Assembly: GCA_023525715.1 (NCBI GenBank)
Contig: CM042012.1
Location: forward strand, 40,217,689-40,281,688
Source: Cichorium intybus
Lineage: Eukaryota > Streptophyta > Magnoliopsida > Asterales > Asteraceae
Length of the DNA stretch: 64,000 nucleotides
Reading direction: 5' to 3'
Made by a program: the position numbers and the translations under genes. Shown here piece by piece: positions 26,395 through 38,227 of the stretch; the first letter of the stretch is position 1, and every line of letters begins with the position of its first letter. The notes under the pieces were generated by a model, which was given only the letters and a program-made list of their open reading frames with translations, ran no database searches and was not told the origin of the DNA.

Positions 26395-27667
26395 TGTTGA
26401 AAATACGATGATAGATCTCCACGAGTAAGGGTTTTTAAGCCGGTTACTGTGTGACAAATATGTATTTTGTCTATAATATGCGGAAATAAAATAAGAGTTG
26501 CGGAATAAAATAAAGCGGTAAATCTAAACTAGACAGTATTTAAATAGACAGAAAGCGGTAAATAAAGTAAATGTTAGAAGTTAGAGGTTAGATGTAATAA
26601 ACGCCATTATCAACGATAAAGTGTTTTTACAATAAATAAAAGGTTAGAAGTTAGAAGTTAGATGTCTCGGTTAAATACAGTCCACATGTGTTTTCGTTGT
26701 CACGGTTCAATTTTTATGTCTTGGATGTTTGGTACAGTAGATTTATAACAGTTTCAATAAATCAATAATAACACAGATAATTTCAAAAGAACTTATCGAT
26801 AGCAGATGAATATGACGATTTTCTTTGAAGCTTCGATTCTTGTTCTTTGCTCGGGTTGAATGAGGTTTTGGTGATATTTAGTGTCGGGTAGAGGTTGTTT
26901 GGAGGTTTGAGGTTTGGTGTCGGGTAGAGGTTGTTTAGAGGTTTGAAGTTTTGGTGTCGGGAGGATATCTTGTTTCTTGCGGTTGTGCGGTTTGATTCTT
27001 GTTGCCAAATGCAGAGATTTGAGAGTCTTGAGGTTTCTGGTCGTGGGTAAGAGTGTGTGGAGCTTTGTTAATATGTGTGTTGTTTTGAATGGCAAGAGAT
27101 TGAGCTTCAATTTATAGTAGCTGAAGAACAGTGTTCGCGTCGCGACCATATGGTCCGTCGCGTCGCGAAGGGGCTTCGCTGGTGGTCGGTGCGCTTTTTG
27201 TCGGGTCAGTGCGTCTTCGCTGGTATGTCGAGCTTTTCGTCGCGATTCCTTTTGGTCGCGTTGCTTTTGGTCGCGTCGCGAAGGATGGTGCGTTGGTAGT
27301 CTCGCGATTAGAAAGTTGGTGGTGTCACGTTGGAGCTTCGCGCTGGAAGTCTTCGCGTCGCGACCATCACCTTCGTCGCGTCGCGAGCGCTGTAGGTTTT
27401 TTTGGTCTTCTGTCTTTGTTTCACGTCGCGACCACTATGTCTGTCGCGTCGTGATTGCTGTAGCAGTTTGACATTTTGTATTTTGCTCTTTGGTTTGTAG
27501 CGTTACTTCCTCAGGTTTGGATGTTTTCTCAAAGTTTCTCGGGTCTTGATTCATCTTTGTTTTTGATCTCGAATTCATGCAATCTGAAATAAACTGATAA
27601 TATTTGTTAGATAAAAACAGTTCATCTTATTTCAGTGATGGTCACATATAAAATATATTTTTCAACA
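26395..27667 (-). repeat. 3' LTR of the SIRE-like element
   Basis: 1273 bp. About 27130-27460 is rich in TCGCGA-centred palindromes (GTCGCGACC, GTCGCGTCGCGA), an unusual CpG cluster in an AT-rich setting. Confidence 0.95.
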
Positions 27668-27678
27668 ATTTCCCCCTA
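27668..27678 (-). promoter_or_regulatory. polypurine tract of the SIRE-like element
   Basis: On the minus strand TAGGGGGAAAT abuts the 3' LTR, the expected plus-strand primer position. Confidence 0.8.
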
Positions 27679-29054
27679 TGTGATCATTACTGAAATAAGA
27701 ACAGATTAAAAGGTTAAGGTTGCAAATTCTTAGAGTTTGGATAAAACATTTATAAAACCATATCACGTGTTTTGAAAAAGTGTGACTAGATTTTACTTAT
27801 ATTTTGAAAAATGTTTGTCAAGAATAATTGTTTCTGAATCAAGGTTTTATGTTCAATAATCAAAAGGATTTTTGTATATTTACTTTCATAATATTCCTTA
27901 AGATTTTATAACATTTATAAAGACGACAAGTGATCTTAATAGGTCGATTCAGATGAACTCTCATAGGTATAGCTCACACTTGACTGAGGTGTTTGTTTGT
28001 TCTGGATGCAGAACTGGTGTATAATCACTAAAGATGAGTGATATCTCTCAGTTTGAAGGTGTTGACTTATGCTTAATGTGGATTTATACCTATATACTTT
28101 AGTCACTTGGTCTTCATATTAGATAATCAATCACATAAGACTGGTTTCGGCATTACTCAGAGGGTTTCTTCATTCATGCCATTGATGTTCACTCTCTCTC
28201 CGTCGGGAAATACATGTAGAGGGGTTTAGAAATATTCATAGTGCAGTTTGCAACTAAGAACATTCAATTATGAAGGCTACAGTGTCCCGGTAAAACTTCG
28301 GTTTTAACAGTTATATTTGATAAAGCATTTGAGAAACTGTTGTTTGGAAAATTTTGAGAGATGTCTGTCTTGATGGATTGTTGTTTGTAAATCTTCCTTT
28401 TCTTTGGTGAAGTGTTCACCTTTGTTTTATCTTTTCTTGATTTTTCGCGAATACCTTTTGTGTAAAAGATATCTGATGTGGTTACCAATTGTGATTTGTT
28501 GACAGCATTTGTTGGATGTGACTTTGCGTTTCTTCAATTGTCAGATTCGTTATGCCAGATGATGAAGCTTTTCTTTGAAGTGGTTTGATTTAGGATAGGG
28601 ATAGGTGATATAATAGACAGTTTGCCTAATATATAAGGAAATGAAAGTATCGTCCCTGGTCATTTTGATATCTAAGCAAAAATGAGACTAGCATCACGGT
28701 ATAAGAGTACAAATCCAATAAGTCATCATGAAAACACCTTTGCTCACAGAAATGAATTCCACTTAGCATTTAAAGACGAGGCACAATTTCTCACATGGGT
28801 TATGTTTTTATCTGAATCTCCTGATCTTATGTCCCTTAATTGATAAAATCGTTATAATTGAAATAAATTCAAAGGGAATAGGAGAATGTTCATAACGAAA
28901 ATTTTGAGATTTGAACCTTCACTTTAATTTAAGAATCAATATGACTGAGAACATTCATCGAGCATAAGTATCTGAAAATTTAGTCAAGAAGATGTTAATC
29001 ACATGGTTTTATAAAGATTTTAAAAAGATAAAACTTTATCCTAATTTTTTTTTA
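27679..29054 (-). other. non-coding 3' region of the SIRE-like element
   Basis: About 1.4 kb between the pol remnant and the 3' LTR. SIRE elements often carry an env-like ORF here, but no long ORF or membrane-protein signature is seen. The 74-codon ORF at 28264-28488 is not recognised. Confidence 0.5.
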
Positions 29055-32000
29055 TTATGTGGATGTTTTTGGAAAATTTTGGTTATTTGAATGTTTTTGG
29101 AAATTTTTTTGATTATTTGACTGAAAGTAAACACTCTTTTGTACAAACAAAAAGTAAGAGATTAGGAATGGATGATATCGAATGTCGATGTGCTTTGTCA
29201 TGGAATGGTGCACGGGATTGTGAGAAATGGCAATTGCGCTGGTTGAATCACAAAATATGGGAATTTGTGATACTTTGTAGCCATAGTCACGTAATTGAGT
29301 TTGCATCCACATGACTTGTGAACAGCAGCTTGCGGCAGCTACATATTCAGCTTCTGCGGTTGAAGTGGACACACATGATTGTTTCTTTGAAGTCCAGCTT
29401 ACCAGTCTGCCTCCTAGAAATTGGCAAGAACCAGATGTGCTTTTTTCTGTCTAGTCTGCATCCTCCATAGTCGGAGTCGGTGAAGGCGTTAAGCTGAAAA
29501 TCAGAGTTAGCTGGATACCATAAGCCAAGAGACGGAGTTCCTTTAAGATATTTAAAAATTCTTTTCACAGCTATATCATGAGATTCCATAGGATTGGCTT
29601 GGTATCTGGCACAGACACATGTAGAAAACATGATGTCGGGTCTGCTGGCTGTGAGGTATAGGAGTGATCCTATCATTCCTCGATATTTCTTTTGATCAAC
29701 AGGCTTGCCATTTAAGTCTGCATCTAATTTGTAACCAAGGGCCATTGGGGTTTTTGCTGTATTGGATTTATCAAGGGAAAAACGAGTTAGAAGATTTTTG
29801 ACATAATTTTCTTGATTGATGAAAATTCCATCTGATGATTGTTTGACTTGAAGTCCAAGAAAGGTAGTCATTTCTCCTATCATGCTCATCTCAAATTTGC
29901 TCTTCATTAAATCTGCAAACTTGATACTCAAAGATTCATCAGTAGAACCGAAAATAATGTCATCGACATATATTTGAACGATTAACAGATGCTTATTAAA
30001 AATTTTACGAAAGAGAGTTTGATCAATTGAACCTCTTTTGAATCCTGATTCTTCTAGAAATGTTGACAATGTTGAATACCAGGCTCGAGGTGCTTGTTTT
30101 AAGCCATAAACTGCTTTTTGTAACTTAAAACTGTGATTTGGGAACTGTGGATCTTCAAAACCTGGAGGTTGTTGAATATACACATCGCGATCAATCTCTC
30201 CATGTAAAAATGCACATTTTACATCCATTTGGTAAACTTTGAAGTTCTTGTGTGCTGCATATGCTAGAAAGATACGAATGGCTTCGAGTCTTGCAACTGG
30301 AGCATAAGTTTCATCGTAGTCAATTCCTTCTTGTTGTGAATAGCCCTTGACGACAAGTCTTGCTTTGTTTCGACAGACTATGCCTTGATCATCAGTTTTG
30401 TTTCTGAAAACCCATCTTGAACCTACTACAGTAACATCGGGAGGAGTAGGAACAAGATCCCATACTTGGTTTCTTTCGAATTCAGCTAGTTCTTCTTGCA
30501 TGGCTTTGACCCAGTCTGGATCTTTGAGAGCTGAATGGATGGTTTTGGGTTCGGTCATGGATAAGAATGCTCCGTATAAACATTCATTTGAGGTAGCGGC
30601 TCTTGTTTGAATACCAGAATTGGGATCTCCTATGATTTGGTTTGCAGGATGATTCCTGGTCCATTTGTTTAGGCGAGTTTTTTCAGGTATTTCGATTGTT
30701 GTTTCTATGTCCCATTGTTATTCTTGGTCAGGTGATTCTGTTGGGAATAGATTTTGGTTGTTGTCAGATATGTCTTTTTGGATTATAGGGTGAGAATGAG
30801 GTAATGAAGGTTCCCCCATAGATGATGCACTGGGATCATTTTGAACAGGTGGATTGGGAGTGTTCAAAGAGGAATTTAGTGTTGGTAATTCCCCCTCGAC
30901 TTGATCTGTATTTTCTTGGTTTGATTGTGAAGTTTCTGCATCGGAGTTTCCTGTAGGAAAAGTAGAAGATGTTAGAAATTCAGAATTATAAGCGGTTTTG
31001 GGTTGTTCAAAAAGTAAATCAAGATCAATTTCTATGTCCGTAGAAGGCATTTGTTGAATTGGATTTTGAAAAATATTATCGATCATTTTAGAACCAAAAT
31101 GTTTACGATCCAATTTCCTGACATAAAATTCATCGAAATGAATATCGGTACTTTCTTCAATTACTCTAGTACGTTTATTCAGTACTCGATAAGCAGCTGA
31201 GGTAAAGGAGTAACCAAGGAAAATTCTTTCGTCTGATCTTGATTCAAATTTTGAAAGATGATCTTTGTTATTCTTTATGAAGCATCGACAACCAAAAATA
31301 TGAAAGAATTTGATGTTTGGTTTTCGGTTGTTAATGACTTCATATGGTGTTTTATGAAGTTGTTTATTGATTAAAGAACGATTTTGAGTGTAGCAAGCTG
31401 TGGCTATTGCTTCTGCCCAGAAGTATTGTGGCAGATCAGCAAAGATGAGCATTGATCTTGCAGCTTCGCACAGAGTTCGGTTCTTTCTTTCAACAACGCC
31501 GTTTTGTTGAGGAGTGTAAGGGGCTGAGAAGTTGTGTTCGATGCCTTTGTTTTTGAGAAATGAGTCTAGAGTTATGTTTTTGAACTCTAAACCATTGTCA
31601 CTTCGGATTCTTCGAACCGGTCGTTTGAGCTTTAATTCAATCTGTTTGATGAAGTTAATCATTTCTTCGGGTGCTTCTGACTTTAGCCTAAAAAAGAAAA
31701 CCCAAGTAAAGCGTGAGTAATCATCAATAATAACAAGGATGTATTTCTTCCCTTTTATGCTTTGGGTTTTTGCAGGGCCGCAAAGGTCAATGTGCAGTAA
31801 TTCTAGTGGTTCGGATACACTAGATTCAGAGATGCTTTTATGAGAGGATTTGGACAGTTTTCCTCCTTCACAAGCTGCACAAAGAGTTTCATTATCAAGT
31901 TTCAGAAGTGGCAGTCCGCGAACAAGATCATTTGCAATCAACTTGTTGATGTAGCCGAAGTTGAGATGGGAAAGACGACGATGCCACAACCAACTAATAT

Positions 32001-32424
32001 CAGCAGAAGCTTTGGACAAGAGACAGATGTCTGGTTTTCCATAGATAAGGTCCATATCTAGTGGATACATGTTGCCTAGACGATCAGAATTAACTAGAAT
32101 GGCTTTGGTCTTGGCATCTGTGATTATGCTTCGTTGTTTGGTGAAAAGAACTTCATGATTGTTGTCATAGAGTTGTGATACGCTGATTAGGTTGTGTTTC
32201 AGGCCGTCAACATAGGCTACTTTCTTGATGGTGAAGTGACCATTTGTTATGTTTCCATAACCTTTGATTCTTGCAGTCATGTTATTTCCAAAAGTAACAT
32301 CTTGTTTGGATTCTGTGGGTTTGAAGTCTCGTAGAAAGCTCTGGTTTCCTGTCATATGCTTGGAGCAGCCACTATCGATATACCATGTGCCATCCTTGGG
32401 CTCTCCAGCACAAAGTGCCTGCAA
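29055..32424 (-). pseudogene. copia pol of the SIRE-like element (protease, integrase, RT, RNase H)
   Basis: The frame follows the gag stop directly. 32424-30718 shows protease (WYIDSGCSKHMTG), the GAG-pre-integrase HHCC (HRRLSHLNFGYIN..CAACEGG) and the integrase core (ELLHIDLCGP, VIIDDYSRFTWV, RSDNGLEFKN, NGVVERKNRTL). A single TAA at 30718 interrupts it. The same frame continues to 29347 with RT (SRWVFRNK, QMDVKCAFLHGEI, YVDDIIFGST) and the RNase H start (FTDSDYGGCRLDRK). A frameshift near 29450 moves to 29372-29055 (STAEAEYVAAASCCSQVMWM, KHIDIRYH), after which the RNase H tail is lost. Pol copies and integrates the element. This copy cannot make the complete product. Confidence 0.9.
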
Positions 32425-35238
32425 TTAGACAGAAAGTTTAGGTACCCAAACCATGGTGGGTCCTGATTTGTTAATGGTTTTTGATAATCTCAAATCATTA
32501 TGGTTTCTGTTAATTGGACGAAGTGGTTGAGGCTTGATTTGACTTATCAGATTTTCCCAATTTAAGATTTGTCTTTGAAAACCTGTCATTTGAAACGATT
32601 TCTGTTTTTGTGAAAAGTATCCTATATGTGAAGTTCTGTTTGATAACCTTTCTTTGTATCTGGGATCTGAATGGTTTTGGAAAACACTTTGATGATGGAA
32701 TGGAATTTGGTGAAATGATGGTTTCTGAGAGTTCCTTGAGAGATTGTAGTTTATCTTTTGAAAGTGACTTTGAATCGGTTTTTGAAAAGGTTTTTGTTTT
32801 GGATTAAAGGTTTGTTTTTGTGGCACAGCGACTGGTTTCAAAGGTTTTTCTTTGAAAACAATGGGCTTGCTTTGTTCTTTTGGTTTAAAGACAGCTTGAA
32901 TGGGTTGTTTATTTGTCTGTTGTTTCTTTGAATACTTTTGTCCCTGACTGTTCTTTCCAATAAAAGTTGAGTTTAAAGAGGGAAAGACTGTTGGAACAGA
33001 AGTATTACCATTTTGATGAACAAAATTTTCTCCATTTAAGAAATTTTCAAGTTTGATCGTGCCATCATTCTTTGTTAGTTTAGTAGATCTCAATTGATGA
33101 GTTACTGAACTAGCAGAGTCTGATTCAGATTTTACAACTCTTTTGTATGACTTGTTGAAAAAAATGTCATCTGGGCTACAGTTGATTACTGTTTCATCAT
33201 CTGAATCGTCCTCATTGGCAGATGAGAAAAAATCTGGTTGAGGAGATTTAGAGTTTTCACTAATTTTCCCATTTTCATTTTCAGTCATTTCATTTTCAAA
33301 AGATTCTCTTCCAATTCCTGGTTTATAGTTCGTATCAATTTTGCCAGTTCCTAAGTTGTTTGCTTTAGTGAACACATCATCACTCAATTTTCTGGCAATA
33401 TTGATAGATTCCAGTTTTCCTTGAAATCTTTGATTTTCGGATTCAAGAAATTTGATTTGCTTTGAAGAATCATCTAGTTTTAGAATTAAACTAGTGTTTT
33501 TGTCAGTTAAATCTTGAACTTTTTGTTTTAACTGAAGGACTTCCTTTTCTAAGGTATCTTTTATTTCAGATGAAATAACAGATTGATTTTTTATTTCTAA
33601 GTCCCTTTTTTGTTTTAGAGCTTCATTTAATTGTTCTAGGATGTGATTATTTTCTTCAGATTTTCGTTCAATGTCTCTTTCAAGTTTGTCTCTAGTCCTT
33701 GTGGATTCTCCAAATCTGAGTTGCAAGGTTTGTAATTCAGATTTGTAGATATCAGATTTAACTATTGTGTCATGATATAGTCTGAGATCAGCTTTTAGAC
33801 TGTTCTCAATCTTAGTCATGTGGGACTCAAATGGTGTTCTTGAAAGACCTAGATCTGAGATCATAGACCATACCTGATCGATGACATATGGAGCTCTTGT
33901 GGTTGGTTCATTGTCAGCCATGAAGCAGAAGTTTGACTGAGCTGGTTCAGTATCTGTTTCATCATCAGAAGTTGGCCAGTATTCCACACTAGGTTCGTGG
34001 AATGCCATCAAAGCTTTTTGCTTTGCTTTCTGTTCTTGTTTCTTCAGTTCTTCGGCTTTTTGAGCGTAGTAAGCTGAGTCTTTGACCTTGATTTTGGCTC
34101 GACAATCTCGGGCATAATGATTTAGTCCTTTGCATTTGTGACAAACGATTACTTCATCATCATCATCGTTATTGTCAGCCTTTTGGCTCTTAACGGGAGG
34201 TCTTTCGGATGTTTGAGTTTGTTTCTGTTGAGATGGTTTTGAATGATTTTGCTGAAATCCAGAATTTTGGTTATTTTGAAAACCATTGTTTTGATTGTAA
34301 GAGTTGTGATTATTTTGAAATCCACGATTCTGAAAGTTTTGTCCAAAAGTAGATCTTTGTTGAAAATTTGGTCTATGATGTGGCAAAAATCTTTCGAGAT
34401 TAGTGTTTGCTACCAAAGCACACAATTGATGGTAGTCAGCTTCATTATTTGGATCAGACAAGTCACAAGGATTACTTAAGAAAGTTTGATTTTGATCAAT
34501 TTGACTTTGATCAGGAAAATGTGTTTGGTTTTGAGAGGATGTTGACAACAGAGCAAGCGGTCCTCCAAAAGAAGTAGACGTTGGTGGGTCAATCGAGGAT
34601 TCATACGATTGTAATTCTCCGTACAGATTGTACAAAGATTCAGTATGAATTGCCGGATTTCCCTGGATGATGAGTTTGACCATTTTCCAGCTTTCATAAA
34701 GGTTGTTTAAAAATTTGAGGTTTATTTCATGCTGTGACTTTTTGATGCCTAAATTATTCATTTTGATGGTAATGAGATTGAATCTGTCATGAGCATCATG
34801 GATGGTCTCATGTGAAAACATTTTGAAGTTGTCAAATTCGTTTAAAACAGATGTTTTCTTGTTTCCAATGATTCTCTCATTTCCTTCAAAACGATTTTTC
34901 AAAGTTTGCCAAATTTGGTTTGCGGTTAAAAGAATTATATCATTCATTTGGCTTAGAATACTGTGGGGTATTCTAGACACAAGTTCCTTTTTGGCTTGAA
35001 GTTCGAGTTTCTTCCTTTCATTCAGTATATCCAAGTTACTCGTAAGAGAGGCCATGTTATCTGGTAGAGATCCGTCTACACATTTCCACACATCTTCACT
35101 TATAGAGTTGAGATGAAGATTCATACGACCTACCCATGATTTATATTCTTCGGGAATAAGAATGGGTGCTCGAGTACCTGAACCTATACTGTTAGCAATA
35201 GATACAGAATTTATGTTTGAGTAGTTTGCGGAAGACAT
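32425..35238 (-). CDS. gag of the SIRE-like element, 937 residues, intact ORF
   Basis: An open frame of 937 codons starting at ATG 35238, just inside the primer-binding site region. The N-terminal part is the UBN2/gag region (PILIPEEYKSWVGRMNLHL..IWQTLKNRFEGNERI). An Asn/Gln-rich linker (FQNRGFQNNHNSYNQNNGF) leads to the CCHC knuckle CHKCKGLNHYARDC near residue 365. A long coiled-coil region follows (about 480-640), then a Lys/Gln-rich tail. It forms the virus-like particle and binds RNA. The length is typical of SIRE-type elements and far above common copia gags. It ends ..VPKLSV then TAA (32425-32427), with pol following in the same frame. A CAA-to-TAA change would explain this stop. Confidence 0.9.
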   Translation of the reverse strand: MSSANYSNINSVSIANSIGSGTRAPILIPEEYKSWVGRMNLHLNSISEDVWKCVDGSLPDNMASLTSNLDILNERKKLELQAKKELVSRIPHSILSQMNDIILLTANQIWQTLKNRFEGNERIIGNKKTSVLNEFDNFKMFSHETIHDAHDRFNLITIKMNNLGIKKSQHEINLKFLNNLYESWKMVKLIIQGNPAIHTESLYNLYGELQSYESSIDPPTSTSFGGPLALLSTSSQNQTHFPDQSQIDQNQTFLSNPCDLSDPNNEADYHQLCALVANTNLERFLPHHRPNFQQRSTFGQNFQNRGFQNNHNSYNQNNGFQNNQNSGFQQNHSKPSQQKQTQTSERPPVKSQKADNNDDDDEVIVCHKCKGLNHYARDCRAKIKVKDSAYYAQKAEELKKQEQKAKQKALMAFHEPSVEYWPTSDDETDTEPAQSNFCFMADNEPTTRAPYVIDQVWSMISDLGLSRTPFESHMTKIENSLKADLRLYHDTIVKSDIYKSELQTLQLRFGESTRTRDKLERDIERKSEENNHILEQLNEALKQKRDLEIKNQSVISSEIKDTLEKEVLQLKQKVQDLTDKNTSLILKLDDSSKQIKFLESENQRFQGKLESINIARKLSDDVFTKANNLGTGKIDTNYKPGIGRESFENEMTENENGKISENSKSPQPDFFSSANEDDSDDETVINCSPDDIFFNKSYKRVVKSESDSASSVTHQLRSTKLTKNDGTIKLENFLNGENFVHQNGNTSVPTVFPSLNSTFIGKNSQGQKYSKKQQTNKQPIQAVFKPKEQSKPIVFKEKPLKPVAVPQKQTFNPKQKPFQKPIQSHFQKINYNLSRNSQKPSFHQIPFHHQSVFQNHSDPRYKERLSNRTSHIGYFSQKQKSFQMTGFQRQILNWENLISQIKPQPLRPINRNHNDLRLSKTINKSGPTMVWVPKLSV

Positions 35239-35502
35239 TTTTGGTTTTTTTTTTTTTGTTAACGAAAATGTGATGTTAAAATGAAAATTTTTAAAGGAAA
35301 CTTATTGGTGGTTTATAAAAACGCTACACAAAAGTTCTCGACAAAAAATTTCAAAATAAATCACACAAGTAATTTTTAAATGTTTTTTTTTTTTTTTTGA
35401 TGAACAAGTGATATTAAGATGAAATTTTTAAAGGAAACTTATTGGTGGTTTATAAAAACGCTACACAACAGTTCTCGATAAAAATTTCAAAGTAAATCAC
35501 AC

Positions 35503-35516
35503 GAGCTCTGATACCA
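35503..35516 (-). promoter_or_regulatory. primer-binding site of the SIRE-like element
   Basis: On the minus strand TGGTATCAGAGCTC lies two bases inside the 5' LTR and is complementary to initiator methionine tRNA. Confidence 0.85.
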
Positions 35517-35518
35517 AT

Positions 35519-36791
35519 TGTTGAAAATACGATGATAGATCTCCACGAGTAAGGGTTTTTAAGCCGGTTACTGTGTGACAGATATGTATTTTGTCTATAA
35601 TATGCGGAAATAAAATAAGAGTTGCGGAATAAAATAAAGCGGTAAATCTAAACTAGACAGTATTTAAATAGACAGAAAGCGGTAAATAAAGTAAATGTTA
35701 GAAGTTAGAGGTTAGATGTAATAAACGCCATTATCAACGATAAAATGTTTTTACAATAAATAAAAGGTTAGAAGTTAGAAGTTAGATGTCTCGGTTAAAT
35801 ACAGTTCACATGTGTTTTCGTTGTCACGGTTCAATTTTTATGTCTTGGATGTTTGGTACAGTAGATTTATAACAGTTTCAATAAATCAATAATAACACGG
35901 ATAATTTCAAAAGAACTTATCGATAGCAGATGAATATGACGATTTTCTTTGAAGCTTCGATTCTTGTTCTTTGCTCGGGTTGAATGAGGTTTTGGTGATA
36001 TTTAGTGTCGGGTAGAGGTTGTTTGGAGGTTTGAGGTTTGGTGTCGGGTAGAGGTTGTTTAGAGGTTTGAAGTTTTGGTGTCGGGAGGATATCTTGTTTC
36101 TTGCGGTTGTGCGGTTTGATTCTTGTTGCCAAATGCAGAGATTTGAGAGTCTTGAGGTTTCTGGTCGTGGGTAAGAGTGTGTGGAGCTTTGTTAATATGT
36201 GTGTTGTTTTGAATGGCAAGAGATTGAGCTTCAATTTATAGTAGCTGAAGAACAGTGTTCGCGTCGCGACCATATGGTCCGTCGCGTCGCGAAGGGGCTT
36301 CGCTGGTGGTCGGTGCGCTTTTTGTCGGGTCAGTGCGTCTTCGCTGGTATGTCGAGCTTTTCGTCGCGATTCCTTTTGGTCGTGTTGCTTTTGGTCGCGT
36401 CGCGAAGGATGGTGCGTTGGTAGTCTCGCGATTAGAAAGTTGGTGGTGTCACGTTGGAGCTTCGCGCTGGAAGTCTTCGCGTCGCGACCATCACCTTCGT
36501 CGCGTCGCGAGCGCTGTAGGTTTTTTTGGTCTTCTGTCTTTGTTTCACGTCGCGACCACTATGTCTGTCGCGTCGTGATTGCTGTAGCAGTTTGACATTT
36601 TGTATTTTGCTCTTTGGTTTGTAGCGTTACTTCCTCAGGTTTGGATGTTTTCTCAAAGTTTCTCGGGTCTTGATTCATCTTTGTTTTTGATCTCGAATTC
36701 ATGCAATCTGAAATAAACTGATAATATTTGTTAGATAAAAACAGTTCATCTTATTTCAGTGATGGTCACATATAAAATATATTTTTCAACA
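35519..36791 (-). repeat. 5' LTR of the SIRE-like element
   Basis: 1273 bp, equal in length to the copy at 26395-27667. It contains the same TCGCGA cluster at about 36255-36580. Confidence 0.95.
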
Positions 36792-37195
36792 GTGAACAAG
36801 TCCAATCCAGCACAACCGTTTGTGAAAAACTTTAACAAGAACTCTTTCACTCCGAAGCCAAAACCTGAGATTTATACACCCAAAAAGGAAACAACAAAAT
36901 CCTCAACTCTGAAGCCCATTGAATCTAAGACTTCAGAATCCCAAAAGCTAAATCTGAAGATAAAAAGGTTGCAGGTGACTCAGGTTTTGATTGCAATTAC
37001 TGTCATGGTAAGAACCATTTTGCAAAAGAATGCATGCTTCGTAAACGCAATGAGAAACAAACTCAGGTGAATGATGAAGCTTACTATGCAAGAAAGATGG
37101 AGGAAGTAAGAGAAAAGACCAAGGACTTAGCCTTGATGGCTGTGGAGGATTACTCAGGAACATATCAAGTTTGGTCATCTGACTCTGAAGACGAA

Positions 37196-37260
37196 GAAGT
37201 AAGAGAAAAGACCAAGGACTTGTGCCTTGCTTGTCCCCAAGCAAGAGAGTTTTTAATAAA
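37196..37260. other. rearrangement junction with 26-bp filler duplication
   Basis: GAAGTAAGAGAAAAGACCAA plus GGACTT at 37196-37221 is an exact second copy of 37103-37128 in the outer gag. It is followed at once by gypsy sequence (on the minus strand, TTGCTTGGGGACAAGCAAGG), a motif known near the 3' end of Tat/Athila-type elements. The gypsy polypurine tract and 3' LTR expected here are missing. A few bases (ACTTG) could be shared microhomology. Confidence 0.75.
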
Positions 37261-38227
37261 TTCTAACTAAGATTCAAACAATTTTTGACCGTGTTTAGTT
37301 TCAAAGCTTATTGCCCTATGAGTTAGAGTGGAATAGTTCGCGAAAACATAATTGAATTGTTCTTTGGAACTCATGGCTTTCTAGAGAACCCTTGATTACA
37401 AACTTTCTGTACACAATGAAGTGTACTTACTCATTCAAATTCTAAAGGCCATTAAGGAATTGTCCATGACTTTCGATGCTGTCCGTGTAGCGAGCTTTCG
37501 GAAATACCATCCCAGACCAAACGATCTTATGTGGCAAGGTGCATAAGCCCCACCCATTTTAGACCTACCGGCTCGAACAACAAAGGCCCCAGATTGACAT
37601 TTCCTTCCTAAATTCCAATCCTAAAACAACTCAATCTTCTAAACTCATAAAACTCAACTTATTTGACTAACTAATAGCATGATCACAAATAAACAGTATT
37701 TCTTGAAAAATACTAACGCTATCACAATCACAAACCATTCGTTTCAAAATTACAATTTAGTAAAAATTTTGAAAAAGTTGCTAAAAATTTGAAAATTGAT
37801 CATTTCTGCAAAAAATTCAAAAATACTACTCTTTCGACCGTCCACACCCCACACTTAAAACCGTACAACGTCCCCGTTGTACAAAAATTATTTTTAGAAC
37901 AAGGGAGAAAAGAGTTACCCCTTTTGGACAGTAGATTGCTTGGTTGGTACTCAGTATCACAGGTATAATTGCGAACAAACAGAATTCTTGATTTCCGCAC
38001 TCCGGAGTTGTAGCGCTACAGTGAACACGCCGGTGGTCAAGACAAGTGGAGGGGTCACGGTGACCCCACACTTGTCTGAGACAACTCCTTCTCATTTGGC
38101 ATAACATGCATGACTCAACAAAACATTAAAAGCAAACATAACAATTATAAACAAACAAAATATAAAGGTGTGTCATAGATTCAGTACATATATCCCAAAA
38201 GTAAAAGAAAAGAAAAGAAAAAATACA

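Larger units (their letters stand above)
26390..36796 (-). mobile_element. SIRE/Maximus-like copia element, TSD GTGAA
   Basis: The element is 26395-36791 (10397 bp), with GTGAA at 26390-26394 and 36792-36796. LTRs of 1273 bp each (26395-27667 and 35519-36791) run TGTTGAAAATACGATG..TTTTTCAACA on the plus strand. About five mismatches between them were seen by eye, so it is a young insertion. Coding is on the minus strand, in the order gag, protease, integrase, RT, RNase H. The very long gag with a coiled coil and the element size suggest the SIRE/Maximus lineage. It interrupts the gag of the outer element. Confidence 0.93.
25550..37221 (+). pseudogene. copia-like gag of the outer element, interrupted by a SIRE insertion
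   Basis: The frame starts at ATG 25550 (MTDSNASYANMLNYANLIG). It shows a UBN2-type gag region (KEIWDRLTVRFAG.., ETLEQAYERYSKMVYELEKYG). It stops at 25649 (TAG) and 26090 (TAG), both in CAG-like positions, and reaches RRFRKPF at 26390. After the SIRE element the reading resumes in the same frame at 36792 (VNKSNPAQPFVKNF). A one-base loss near 36940 shifts into CNYCHGKNHFAKEC, the CCHC zinc knuckle, then EEVREKTKDLALMAVED and WSSDSEDEE. Gag packages the RNA in virus-like particles in the cytoplasm. The frame ends at a rearranged junction at about 37221. Confidence 0.85.

Noticed and set aside
27130..27460. Regular short repeats that could suggest a CRISPR-like array
   Set aside because: The TCGCGA words are irregularly spaced, lack unique spacers of constant length and lie in a plant LTR.
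27679..29054. Search for an env-like ORF in the SIRE element
   Set aside because: No ORF with signal peptide, membrane segment or coiled coil was found in this region.
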